Origin: Haemophilus haemolyticus_L
GTDB lineage: Bacteria > Pseudomonadota > Gammaproteobacteria > Enterobacterales > Pasteurellaceae
Length of the DNA stretch: 64,000 nt
Direction: 5' to 3'
NCBI RefSeq assembly: GCF_003490595.1
Contig: NZ_QQGY01000001.1
Span: 124,001 to 188,000, forward strand
Shown here piece by piece: positions 9,722 to 17,837 of this stretch (position 1 is its first letter; the number at the start of each line of letters is the position of its first letter). A program made the position numbers and the translations under genes. The notes under the pieces are model-generated. The model had not been told where the DNA came from and made no database searches. It worked only from the letters and a program-made list of their open reading frames with translations.

Positions 9722-10270
9722 TTAATGTAATACAGGTTTGCTCTCAATTTCTCCTTCGTTGAAATGAGAATAGAACAACATAGCAATGGTGCGAACATAT
9801 TCAATGATTTCTTCTAGTGCTTCCGCTAGTTCTTCTTCGTTATCGTCTTCATCATAACCAAGTTGGCAAATATCTTGTAAATCATCTACGGCTTCGCCAA
9901 TTTCGCCTTTTTCTTTTGCTAATTCAGGTTGTGCTAAGCCAAGACCAAGTAAGAACTGGTTTGCCCAGTCAGATAAGCTATCTGCTTGTGCAAAGACATC
10001 TTCATCTTCGGTTAAACCAAGTTCAAAGGTAAATCCTTCAACATCTGATAAGGTTTGACTAATTTTTTCATAAAGTTCTGTAACGGGTTGAACTAATGCT
10101 GTTGGGTAAGCGTGATTATCATTGCTGAATTGATATAAGAGCGGTAGCCAACTTTGATCTTTTAAGCCACCACAAAGTAAACCGCTTAAAAAGCCGTGTA
10201 GTTCTGTGGCATTAAAGCCGATTCCAGCAGATTTAAGTTGTTTGTTAAGGTCAGAATGAGAAATGAGCAT
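9722..10270 (-). CDS. ygfB: YecA/YgfB family (UPF0149) protein
   Basis: Conserved acidic protein of 182 residues from MLISHSDLNKQLKSAGIGF. The frame is open further upstream to 10357, but the ATG at 10270 has an AGGA site 8 nt away and matches the family start. It contains LHGFLSGLLCGG, the hallmark of UPF0149, and an acidic C-terminal stretch (YDEDDNEEELAEALEEI). It is next to pepP, as in many gammaproteobacteria. Family knowledge links YgfB to transcription anti-activation in Pseudomonas; its role here is unknown. Confidence 0.9.
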   Translation of the reverse strand: MLISHSDLNKQLKSAGIGFNATELHGFLSGLLCGGLKDQSWLPLLYQFSNDNHAYPTALVQPVTELYEKISQTLSDVEGFTFELGLTEDEDVFAQADSLSDWANQFLLGLGLAQPELAKEKGEIGEAVDDLQDICQLGYDEDDNEEELAEALEEIIEYVRTIAMLFYSHFNEGEIESKPVLH

Positions 10271-10318
10271 AATAGATTTCCTGAGTAAATTTGAAATTAG
10301 TGTAAACCTTTGTAAATA

Positions 10319-10345
10319 AAAAAGCGATCGCTTTTCCTTGTGGAA
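10319..10345 (-). terminator. terminator after groEL
   Basis: On the minus strand a TTTTCC / GGAAAA stem extends into GCGATCGC and ends in a T run. It lies between groEL and ygfB. Confidence 0.55.
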
Positions 10346-10380
10346 AAACGACCGCACTTTTTACCTGATGATGAGCCGAA

Positions 10381-12024
10381 TTACATCATTCCGCCCATTC
10401 CACCCATACCGCCCATGCCTGCGCCTAGGTCAGCTTTTTCATCTTTTGGAAGCTCGGTTACCATACATTCAGTGGTAATCATTAAGCCTGCTACAGATGC
10501 CGCGAATTGTAACGCAGAACGAGTTACTTTAGTTGGATCTAAGATACCCATTTCGATCATATCGCCGTATTGTTCTGTACCTGCGTTATAACCAAAGTTT
10601 CCTTCGCCATTTTTAACCGCACTTGCTACAACAGATGCTTCTTCACCCGCGTTAGTTACGATTTGACGTAAAGGTGCTTCCATCGCACGTAATGCAAGTT
10701 TGATACCCACATTTTGTTCTTCGTTGTCACCTTTTAGGTTTGCTGCAACTTTCGCTGCTGCGCGAACTAATGCAACGCCACCACCAGCAACGATACCTTC
10801 TTCAACCGCTGCACGAGTTGCGTGTAACGCATCATCTACACGGTCTTTTTTCTCTTTCATTTCAACTTCAGTTGCTGCACCAACTTTGATTACAGCTACG
10901 CCACCGGCAAGTTTAGCCACGCGTTCTTGAAGTTTTTCTTTATCGTAGTCAGAAGTTGATTCTTCGATTTGTTGGCGAATTTGAGCCACACGACCTTTGA
11001 TTTGAGATTCATCACCAATACCATCAATAATGGTTGTGTTATCTTTATTGATAACAACACGTTTTGCTTGACCAAGATCTTCAAGTGTCGCTTTTTCTAA
11101 TTCCATACCGATTTCTTCAGAAATCACAGTACCTGCAGTTAAGATCGCAATATCTTGTAACATCGCTTTACGACGATCACCAAAACCTGGTGCTTTCACT
11201 GCTGCAACTTTCACGATACCGCGCATAGTGTTCACCACTAAGGTTGCAAGCGCTTCACCTTCCACATCTTCAGCGATGATTAATAACGGTTTACCTGCTT
11301 TCGCAACACCTTCTAACACTGGAAGTAATTCACGAATGTTAGAGATTTTTTTATCTACAAGAAGAAGATATGGATTATCTAATTCAACCGTTGCAGTTTC
11401 TGGTTTGTTGATGAAATATGGAGAAAGGTAACCACGGTCGAATTGCATCCCTTCAACCACATCTAATTCATCTTCAAGACCCGTACCATCTTCAACGGTA
11501 ATCACCCCTTCTTTGCCCACTTTTTCCATTGCTTGTGAGATTAATTGACCTACAATGCTGTCAGAGTTTGCAGAAATAGTACCTACTTGTTCAATTTCTT
11601 TTGCTGTTTCACAAGGTTTAGATAAATTTTTAAGTTCAGAAACAACCGCACTTACTGCTTTATCGATACCACGTTTTAAATCCATTGGATTCATGCCTGC
11701 CGCTACTGCTTTTAAGCCTTCATTTACGATAGCTTGCGCAAGTACTGTTGCAGTGGTTGTACCGTCACCTGCAGCATCATTTGCTTTAGATGCCACTTCT
11801 TTCACCATTTGTGCACCCATGTTTTCGAATTTATCTTCTAATTCGATTTCACGAGCAACAGATACACCGTCCTTAGTGATAGTTGGTGCACCAAATGATT
11901 TATCTAAAATTACATTGCGACCTTTCGGGCCAAGGGTTACTTTTACTGCATCGGCTAATACATTCACGCCTTTAAGCATTTTTACGCGTGCGTCATTACC
12001 AAATTTTACGTCTTTTGCTGCCAT
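10381..12024 (-). CDS. groEL: chaperonin GroEL
   Basis: 60-kDa chaperonin forming the double-ring folding chamber. The 547 residues begin AAKDVKFGNDARVKMLKGVN. The ATP site DGTTTATVLA, the hinge around AAVEEGIVAGGGVAL and the C-terminal GGM repeats (GAGMGGMGGMGGMM) are all present. It is 19 bp downstream of groES in the classic groESL operon. Confidence 0.99.
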   Translation of the reverse strand: MAAKDVKFGNDARVKMLKGVNVLADAVKVTLGPKGRNVILDKSFGAPTITKDGVSVAREIELEDKFENMGAQMVKEVASKANDAAGDGTTTATVLAQAIVNEGLKAVAAGMNPMDLKRGIDKAVSAVVSELKNLSKPCETAKEIEQVGTISANSDSIVGQLISQAMEKVGKEGVITVEDGTGLEDELDVVEGMQFDRGYLSPYFINKPETATVELDNPYLLLVDKKISNIRELLPVLEGVAKAGKPLLIIAEDVEGEALATLVVNTMRGIVKVAAVKAPGFGDRRKAMLQDIAILTAGTVISEEIGMELEKATLEDLGQAKRVVINKDNTTIIDGIGDESQIKGRVAQIRQQIEESTSDYDKEKLQERVAKLAGGVAVIKVGAATEVEMKEKKDRVDDALHATRAAVEEGIVAGGGVALVRAAAKVAANLKGDNEEQNVGIKLALRAMEAPLRQIVTNAGEEASVVASAVKNGEGNFGYNAGTEQYGDMIEMGILDPTKVTRSALQFAASVAGLMITTECMVTELPKDEKADLGAGMGGMGGMGGMM

Positions 12025-12043
12025 TTTCTTTTCCCTTATCTAA

Positions 12044-12334
12044 TTATTCTACAATTGCTAAGATGTCGTTTTCAGAAATGATTAATACTTCTTCACCATC
12101 GATTTTTTCGCTTTTCACACCGTAACCGTCGTTGAAAATTACGGTATCGCCAACTTTCACATCTAAAGGTTGAACAGTGCCATTTTCTAAAATACGACCT
12201 TTACCTACTGCTAATACTTTAGCACGGGTTGATTTGGTCGCCGCTGAGCCTGTTAATACGATACCGCCAGCTGAACGGGTTTCGACTTCTTCACGTTTAA
12301 TAATTACACGATCGTGTAAAGGACGAATATTCAT
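12044..12334 (-). CDS. groES: co-chaperonin GroES
   Basis: 10-kDa lid of the GroEL chamber. The true start is MNIRPLHDRVIIKREE at 12334 (96 residues), preceded by AAGGAA. The frame is open to 12400, but that extension lies in the promoter. The mobile loop TRSAGGIVLTGSA is present. Confidence 0.98.
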   Translation of the reverse strand: MNIRPLHDRVIIKREEVETRSAGGIVLTGSAATKSTRAKVLAVGKGRILENGTVQPLDVKVGDTVIFNDGYGVKSEKIDGEEVLIISENDILAIVE

Positions 12335-12371
12335 GATTAATTTCCTTCTAAAGAATTTGTAAGTGCGATTT

Positions 12372-12402
12372 TTATATAAGGAGGATTTTTTCGCTTTCAA
12401 GG
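12372..12402 (-). promoter_or_regulatory. sigma32-type heat-shock promoter of groESL
   Basis: On the minus strand CCCTTGAAA (-35, complement of 12395-12401 and flank) is followed after about 13 nt by CCTTATATA. This fits the RpoH pattern CTTGAAA-N11-15-CCCCAT-T in its -35 and more loosely in its -10. It lies about 40-65 bp upstream of the groES start. The cognate sigma factor gene rpoH is in this window at 55.0 kb. Confidence 0.6.
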
Positions 12403-12502
12403 GCTATGAATAAAAAAATTCTGACAAAATGTTTTTCCTATTGGGATTTTTTACGTAAAATTCGCCGCTCTTTGTGCGATAAATAAATGAAGGAATGAAG
12501 AT

Positions 12503-12805
12503 ATGCACCTAACATCAAGAGAACAAGAGAAATTAATGCTCTTTTTAGCCGGTGAACTGGCAGCAAAACGTAAAGCGAGAGGCGTTAAATTAAATTATCC
12601 AGAAACCATTGCTTATGTTGCGAGCCATTTACAAGAGGCAGCAAGAGACGGAATGAGTGTAGCGGAAGTGATGCAATATGGCTCAACACTTTTAACCGTT
12701 GATGATGTCATGGAAGGCGTTGCTGAAATGGTGCACGAAGTACAAATTGAAGCAACTTTCCCAGATGGTACGAAGCTTGTTACCGTGCATAATCCAATCA
12801 GATAG
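12503..12805 (+). CDS. ureA: urease gamma subunit
   Basis: Smallest structural subunit of the nickel urease (UreABC)3 that hydrolyses urea to ammonia and carbamate. It has 100 residues, beginning MHLTSREQEKLMLFLAGELA. The family motif TVDDVMEGVAEMVHEVQIEATFPDGTKLVTVHNPI is present. It is the first gene of the operon, divergent from groESL and preceded by GAAGGAATGAAG. A large hairpin follows before ureB. Confidence 0.98.
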   Translation: MHLTSREQEKLMLFLAGELAAKRKARGVKLNYPETIAYVASHLQEAARDGMSVAEVMQYGSTLLTVDDVMEGVAEMVHEVQIEATFPDGTKLVTVHNPIR

Positions 12806-12807
12806 CC

Positions 12808-12870
12808 GTAGGGTGGGCTTTAGCCCACCAAAATAAAAATATCAATGGTGGGCTAAAGCCCACCCTACAA
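12808..12870. repeat. large perfect hairpin between ureA and ureB
   Basis: Two 22-bp perfectly complementary arms (each starting GTAGGGTGGGC and ending GCCCACC in inverted order) flank a 17-nt AT-rich loop. Each arm is itself palindromic around GGGCTTTAGCCC. It is intergenic, in the short gap between co-transcribed genes, and has no T tract for a terminator. I recall similar GGGTGGGCTTTAGCCCACC palindromes as dispersed repeats in several Gram-negative genomes. It could modulate the ureA to ureBC ratio. Confidence 0.75.
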
Positions 12871-12881
12871 GGAACAAAGAT

Positions 12882-13187
12882 ATGATCCCAGGCGAATACC
12901 AATTAGCTGAAGGCGATATTATTGCCAATGTTGGCAGAAAAACGGTCACAATCGAAGTAACCAATTCAGGCGACCGCCCAATTCAAGTAGGTTCCCATTA
13001 CCATTTCTTTGAAACCAATAATGCTCTTAAGTTTGACCGCACTTTGGCACGCGGTATGCGTTTAAACGTGCCATCAGGCAATGCGGTGCGTTTTGAACCC
13101 GGTGAAGTGAAATCCGTGGAATTGGTGGCTTTTGGTGGTAATCAAATCATTTACGGTTTCCATAATCAAATTGATGGCAAATTATAA
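12882..13187 (+). CDS. ureB: urease beta subunit
   Basis: Structural subunit of urease with 101 residues, beginning MIPGEYQLAEGDIIANVGR. The conserved HYHFFETNNALKFDRTLARGMRLNVPSG core and the RFEPGE motif are present. The start has an AAGGAAC site that lies right after the hairpin, so folding of the hairpin could affect access. Confidence 0.98.
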   Translation: MIPGEYQLAEGDIIANVGRKTVTIEVTNSGDRPIQVGSHYHFFETNNALKFDRTLARGMRLNVPSGNAVRFEPGEVKSVELVAFGGNQIIYGFHNQIDGKL

Positions 13188-13198
13188 GGTAGGGTAAG

Positions 13199-14917
13199 AT
13201 GGCATTAACAATTTCAAGAGCGCAATATGTAGCAACTTATGGCCCAACCGTTGGCGATAAAGTCCGTTTAGGTGATACCAATTTATGGGCAACCATTGAA
13301 CAAGATTTATTAACAAAAGGTGATGAGTGTAAATTTGGTGGCGGTAAAAGCGTACGCGATGGCATGGCGCAAAGTGGTACGGCAACTCGCGACAATCCAA
13401 ATGTATTGGATTTTGTGATTACCAATGTGATGATCATTGATGCTAAATTAGGTATTATCAAGGCCGATATTGGTATTCGCGATGGTCGTATTGTCGGTAT
13501 CGGACAAGCAGGTAACCCTGACACCATGGATAACGTCACGCCAAACATGATTATCGGTGCTAGCACAGAAGTACATAACGGCGCTCATTTAATTGCGACC
13601 GCTGGCGGTATCGATACCCACATTCACTTTATTTGCCCACAACAAGCACAACATGCGATTGAAAGTGGCGTTACCACGCTAATTGGTGGTGGAACAGGCC
13701 CTGCTGATGGTACACACGCAACGACTTGTACACCAGGTGCGTGGTATATGGAACGAATGTTCCAATCGGCAGAAGCCTTACCTGTTAACGTAGGTTTTTT
13801 TGGTAAAGGAAACTGTTCAACTTTAGACCCGCTACGCGAACAAATTGAAGCGGGTGCATTAGGTTTAAAAATCCACGAAGACTGGGGCGCAACGCCAGCA
13901 GTAATTGATTCTGCCTTAAAAGTAGCAGATGAAATGGATATTCAAGTGGCAATCCACACCGATACGCTGAACGAAAGTGGCTTCTTAGAAGATACGATGA
14001 AAGCGATTGACGGACGTGTAATTCACACCTTCCACACAGAAGGTGCGGGCGGCGGCCATGCGCCAGATATTATTAAAGCGGCAATGTATCCAAACGTTTT
14101 ACCCGCATCAACCAACCCAACTCGCCCGTTTACGAAAAACACTATCGATGAACATTTGGATATGTTGATGGTTTGCCATCACCTAGATAAACGCGTGCCA
14201 GAAGATGTTGCATTTGCTGATAGCCGTATCCGTCCTGAAACTATTGCAGCGGAAGATATTTTGCATGATATGGGCGTCTTCTCGATTATGAGTTCTGACT
14301 CTCAAGCAATGGGCCGTATAGGCGAGGTCGTTATTCGTACATGGCAAACGGCAGATAAAATGAAAATGCAACGTGGTGAGTTAGGCAATGAAGGAAACGA
14401 TAACTTCCGCATTAAACGCTATATTGCGAAATATACTATTAACCCAGCAATTGCACATGGTATTGCGGAGCATATTGGCTCGTTAGAAGTGGGTAAAATC
14501 GCAGATATCGTGTTGTGGAAACCGATGTTCTTTGGCGTAAAACCTGAAGTCGTAATTAAAAAAGGCTTTATTAGTTACGCGAAAATGGGCGACCCAAATG
14601 CCTCTATACCAACGCCGCAACCTGTATTCTACCGTCCAATGTACGGTGCACAAGGTTTGGCGACAGCACAAACAGCGGTATTCTTTGTTTCACAAGCCGC
14701 TGAAAAAGCCGGTATTCGTGCGAAATTCGGTTTACACAAAGAAACCATTGCCGTAAAAGGCTGCAGCAGCGTGGGTAAAAAAGATCTGGTTCACAACAAT
14801 GCAACACCTGAAATTACAGTGGATCCAGAGCGCTATGAAGTACGTGTAGATGGTGAACTCATTACCTGCGAACCCGTGGATACGGTGCCATTAGGACAAC
14901 GGTATTTTATGTTCTAA
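13199..14917 (+). CDS. ureC: urease alpha (catalytic) subunit
   Basis: Carries the di-nickel active site. The 572 residues match the family. Nickel ligands are visible in GGIDTHIHFICP (two His), the carbamylated lysine in LGLKIHEDWGATP, a His in QVAIHTDTLNESG, a His in HTFHTEGAGGGHAPD and the Asp in MSSDSQAMGRIGE. The catalytic flap histidine is in MLMVCHHLDKRVPEDVAFADSRIR. All look intact, so the enzyme should be active once nickel is loaded. Confidence 0.99.
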   Translation: MALTISRAQYVATYGPTVGDKVRLGDTNLWATIEQDLLTKGDECKFGGGKSVRDGMAQSGTATRDNPNVLDFVITNVMIIDAKLGIIKADIGIRDGRIVGIGQAGNPDTMDNVTPNMIIGASTEVHNGAHLIATAGGIDTHIHFICPQQAQHAIESGVTTLIGGGTGPADGTHATTCTPGAWYMERMFQSAEALPVNVGFFGKGNCSTLDPLREQIEAGALGLKIHEDWGATPAVIDSALKVADEMDIQVAIHTDTLNESGFLEDTMKAIDGRVIHTFHTEGAGGGHAPDIIKAAMYPNVLPASTNPTRPFTKNTIDEHLDMLMVCHHLDKRVPEDVAFADSRIRPETIAAEDILHDMGVFSIMSSDSQAMGRIGEVVIRTWQTADKMKMQRGELGNEGNDNFRIKRYIAKYTINPAIAHGIAEHIGSLEVGKIADIVLWKPMFFGVKPEVVIKKGFISYAKMGDPNASIPTPQPVFYRPMYGAQGLATAQTAVFFVSQAAEKAGIRAKFGLHKETIAVKGCSSVGKKDLVHNNATPEITVDPERYEVRVDGELITCEPVDTVPLGQRYFMF

Positions 14918-14954
14918 GCAGAAAAGAGCGGTCAAATTTTAAGGAGAATTTACA

Positions 14955-15575
14955 ATGAAACTTTGGTACTCCACCACCAGCCCGTATGTGCGTAAAGTGC
15001 TGGTAACGTTGAAATATCAACAACTATTAGGCAAAACAGAACTGATTAAAATTGGTTCATCATTTGATGCAAGTTCTCCGCATAATCAGGCGAATCCTCT
15101 GGGTAGAGTGCCAGCGTTAGAACGTAATTGTGGCAACTGGCTTTATGGTAGCTTGCTGATTTGCGAATATCTCGACCAAAAAGGCAAGGTTGAGCCTAAA
15201 CTCATTCCAGAAAGTGGCAAGCCACGTTGGGCAGCACTCGCCTTACATAATTTGGCGGATGGCATTATGGAAAACACCGTGCCGATGATGGCTGAAAAAA
15301 TGCTTCGCCCTGAAAGTGAATGGTGGACGGCTCGTCATCAACAACTAACCGAACGTAATCGCCAAAGTTTTGCAAGACTTGAGCAAGATTTAAAACCGTT
15401 TGGCACGGAATTAAACATTGGTACGTTAACGGCGGTTGCAGTCATTGATTGGTTCTTGTTTAGAGCAGAAAAAATTGGATTAGATCTTGCAAAAGAATTT
15501 CCAAATTTAACCGCTTGGGCGGCAGAGATGAATGAAAAATATGAGGTTTTAAGAGAAACAAAGCCAACTTTGTAA
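14955..15575 (+). CDS. glutathione S-transferase-like protein inside the urease operon
   Basis: 206-residue soluble protein. The N-terminal thioredoxin-fold domain (MKLWYSTTSPYVRKVLVTLKY) has the GST cis-proline region NPLGRVPALE and the glutathione-contact LYGSLLICEYLD. The C-terminal helical domain contains TERNRQSFARLEQDL and the N-capping-like GTLTAVAVIDWFLF. It most resembles YibF-type GSTs. It sits between ureC and ureE, with an AAGGAG site, and is co-oriented with both. That is not the usual ureABCEFG order, and I do not recall it in Rd. Its role in urease function, if any, is unknown. Confidence 0.8.
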   Translation: MKLWYSTTSPYVRKVLVTLKYQQLLGKTELIKIGSSFDASSPHNQANPLGRVPALERNCGNWLYGSLLICEYLDQKGKVEPKLIPESGKPRWAALALHNLADGIMENTVPMMAEKMLRPESEWWTARHQQLTERNRQSFARLEQDLKPFGTELNIGTLTAVAVIDWFLFRAEKIGLDLAKEFPNLTAWAAEMNEKYEVLRETKPTL

Positions 15576-15635
15576 CCATTTTTGTGGCGTCACGAAATTG
15601 GGCTAAATAACCTAATTTCTCTGTTTTTTCTTCTG

Positions 15636-15793
15636 CCAAATCTCCCCTACCCCTCTTTGCTAAAGAGGGGGGAGGAACGAGCGAGATTTTATATCATTGT
15701 TCTACTTTGATATGGCAAATATAAATTAGTCAGATGACCGCAAATTTATAAAGAAAATCCCCTCTTTAGCAAAGAGGGGAAGGGGAGATTTGG
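15636..15793. repeat. MITE-like element with 35-bp terminal inverted repeats
   Basis: The 158-bp segment starts CCAAATCTCCCC and ends GGGGAGATTTGG. The terminal arms are inverted repeats for about 35 bp with a single mismatch, and each arm contains an internal hairpin CCCCTCTTTGC / GC-AAAGAGGGG. No ORF is inside. This is the architecture of a miniature inverted-repeat transposable element. It lies between the GST-like gene and ureE. I could not define a target duplication. Confidence 0.65.
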
Positions 15794-15828
15794 TAGTATC
15801 ATAACCGAAGAAAATAAGTAATATAAAA

Positions 15829-16374
15829 ATGAAAATCCTCAACCCCATTCTGCCTATTATGGACACTATTTTAGGCGATTTAAATAGCCTCCAAACAGAA
15901 GGCAAAATTACCCATCAAACCATTGAACGTGTGCCGTTGCAGTGGTATGAAAGCGAACGGAATATTTTGCGTAAAACTACAAATACGGGGCGTGAAGTCG
16001 CCTTTCGCTTGCTAAAAGAAGGGCAACGTTTAAAACACGATGATGTGGTGTTTATCAGTGATGAGTTGGCGATTGTGATCGAAATCTTGCCAAGCGAAGT
16101 AATTGTGCTGTCGCCCAAAACCTTGCCTGAAATGGCTCGAGCTTGTTATGAAATCGGCAACAAACATTCGCCGCTTTTTTTAGATGGCGATGAAGTAACA
16201 TTGCCTTACGATAAGCCGATGTTTGAATGGTTACAAGCGGCGGGATTTCATCCGCAAAAAGCAGAACGCCGTTTAAGCCAAGCTTTACGTGCCAATTCGG
16301 CACAAGGACATGGGCATTCGCATGATCATCACGGCTATCATCATCACGGAGATGGAAATTGGCACAAACATTAA
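15829..16374 (+). CDS. ureE: urease accessory protein UreE (nickel metallochaperone)
   Basis: Dimeric metallochaperone that delivers Ni2+ to the UreFGD complex. 181 residues. The histidine-rich tail HGHSHDHHGYHHHGDGNWHK is the nickel-storage C-terminus of the Klebsiella-type UreE. The middle GNKHSPLF motif carries the dimer-interface nickel histidine. Its 3' end overlaps the ureF start by 16 nt, indicating translational coupling. Confidence 0.95.
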   Translation: MKILNPILPIMDTILGDLNSLQTEGKITHQTIERVPLQWYESERNILRKTTNTGREVAFRLLKEGQRLKHDDVVFISDELAIVIEILPSEVIVLSPKTLPEMARACYEIGNKHSPLFLDGDEVTLPYDKPMFEWLQAAGFHPQKAERRLSQALRANSAQGHGHSHDHHGYHHHGDGNWHKH

Positions 16375-17066
16375 ACCGCTCTTTAACGGATTTAGGTGCG
16401 TTGTTGCACTTGGTCGATCCCACCTTACCGATTGGCGGATTTAACCATTCCAATGGCTTAGAAACCTTCGTCCAGCAACGTGTGGTAGAAAGCAAAGCGA
16501 CCCTAGAAGAATATGTGCAAACCCAGCTGTTGCAGAACTGGATTTACAACGACGGGGCGTATCTTTCCCTTGCCTTTGATGCAATGAACGAGGGCAATTT
16601 TGACCGCTTGTGCGAATTGGATTGGCAACTTTCCGCTACCAAAGTAGCACGCGAAAGTCGTGAAGGATGTTTCAAACTCGGCGTTCGATTGCTGAAAATT
16701 TTTATTCGCTACGAAACACATACGTTGCTCACAGCTTACCAGCAAGCGATTGCAGAAAAACGCGTGCAGGGCTATTTCCCTATCGTGTTTGCAATGGTTG
16801 CTCAAGCCATGGGTTTAAGCAAAGCAGATACGCTCTATGCGTTCTACTACAACGCAGCAGTTGGTGCAATCACTAACGGCGTGAAGCTAATTCCTCTCAG
16901 CCAAATGGATGGGCAAGATATCCTGTTCGATTTGCGAGGATCGCTCGTGCAAGCGGTGGAATTAAGCCTTGACCCTGACGAAGAGTGGCTTGGCGCTGCA
17001 ACGCTGGCGAATGATATACGAGCAATGCAACACGAAGTACTTTATACGCGACTTTATATGTCGTGA
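16359..17066 (+). CDS. ureF: urease accessory protein UreF
   Basis: Partner of UreD and UreG in the GTP-dependent nickel insertion complex. 235 residues, starting at a TTG inside the ureE coding region, with GGAG about 8 nt upstream. It contains the family motif LVDPTLPIGGFNHSNGLETFVQ and the C-terminal SLDPDEEWLGAATLANDIRAMQHE. No good ATG lies nearby, so the TTG start is preferred. Confidence 0.95.
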   Translation: MAQTLNRSLTDLGALLHLVDPTLPIGGFNHSNGLETFVQQRVVESKATLEEYVQTQLLQNWIYNDGAYLSLAFDAMNEGNFDRLCELDWQLSATKVARESREGCFKLGVRLLKIFIRYETHTLLTAYQQAIAEKRVQGYFPIVFAMVAQAMGLSKADTLYAFYYNAAVGAITNGVKLIPLSQMDGQDILFDLRGSLVQAVELSLDPDEEWLGAATLANDIRAMQHEVLYTRLYMS

Positions 17067-17148
17067 GAGCGGTCATTTTTTATTGAATTTTTACTTATCG
17101 CAGAGGTTATAAGAATGAGCCTCTACGATAATCAACGAAAGGAACATT

Positions 17149-17784
17149 ATGCGTAACTACATTAAAATTGGCGTGGCCGGCCCTGTTGGCGCGGGCAAAA
17201 CTGCCTTAATTGAAAAACTCACTCGCGAAATGGCGAGTAAATATAGCGTGGCAGTCATTACTAACGATATTTACACTCAAGAAGATGCGGAATTTTTAAC
17301 GAAAAATAGTTTACTTCCACCAGAGCGAATTATGGGCGTGGAGACAGGTGGTTGCCCACATACGGCAATTCGTGAAGATGCCTCAATGAATTTAGAAGCG
17401 GTCGATGAAATGGTGGCACGTTTTCCAGATGTAGAAATTGTCTTTATCGAATCTGGTGGTGATAACTTATCGGCAACTTTTAGCCCCGATTTAGCCGACG
17501 TGACTATTTTCGTGATTGACGTGGCTCAAGGCGAGAAAATCCCACGCAAAGGTGGACCAGGTATTACGCGTTCAGATTTGTTAGTGATTAACAAAACAGA
17601 CCTCGCTCCATTCGTTGGGGCTGATTTAAGCGTCATGGAAAGCGATGCACGCCGTATACGTAATGGTCAGCCGTTTATTTTCACTAACCTGATGAAAAAA
17701 GAAAACCTAGATGGCGTGATTGGTTGGATTGAAAAATATGCGTTATTGAAGAATGTAGAAGAACCTAAGGCGTTAGTGAGATAA
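17149..17784 (+). CDS. ureG: urease accessory GTPase UreG
   Basis: SIMIBI-class GTPase that powers nickel transfer from UreE to apo-urease. 211 residues with P-loop GPVGAGKTALIEKL, the Ni-binding CPH motif in ETGGCPHTAIREDAS, switch region ESGGDNL and the base-recognition NKTDLAPF. It begins about 80 bp after ureF, preceded by GAAAGGAAC. Confidence 0.98.
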   Translation: MRNYIKIGVAGPVGAGKTALIEKLTREMASKYSVAVITNDIYTQEDAEFLTKNSLLPPERIMGVETGGCPHTAIREDASMNLEAVDEMVARFPDVEIVFIESGGDNLSATFSPDLADVTIFVIDVAQGEKIPRKGGPGITRSDLLVINKTDLAPFVGADLSVMESDARRIRNGQPFIFTNLMKKENLDGVIGWIEKYALLKNVEEPKALVR

Positions 17785-17792
17785 AAAATCAT

Positions 17793-17823
17793 CCCCTCTC
17801 CTTTAAAGAGGGGAGTTTTTTAC
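17793..17823 (+). terminator. hairpin after ureG, possible partial terminator
   Basis: CCCCTC / GAGGGG stem with a short loop followed by AGTTTTTTT. The stem resembles the arms of the nearby MITE-like repeat. It lies between ureG and ureD and may lower ureD expression. Confidence 0.5.
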
Positions 17824-17837
17824 AAATTGAAAAGATT

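Noticed and set aside
11555..12043. 162-codon plus-strand frame opposite groEL
   Set aside because: It is a complement-frame shadow of the highly conserved groEL gene, with no ribosome site or family signal.
12808..12870. Possible CRISPR unit from repeated GGGTGGGC palindromes
   Set aside because: There are only two arms of one inverted hairpin, with no regular spacers and no cas genes in the window.
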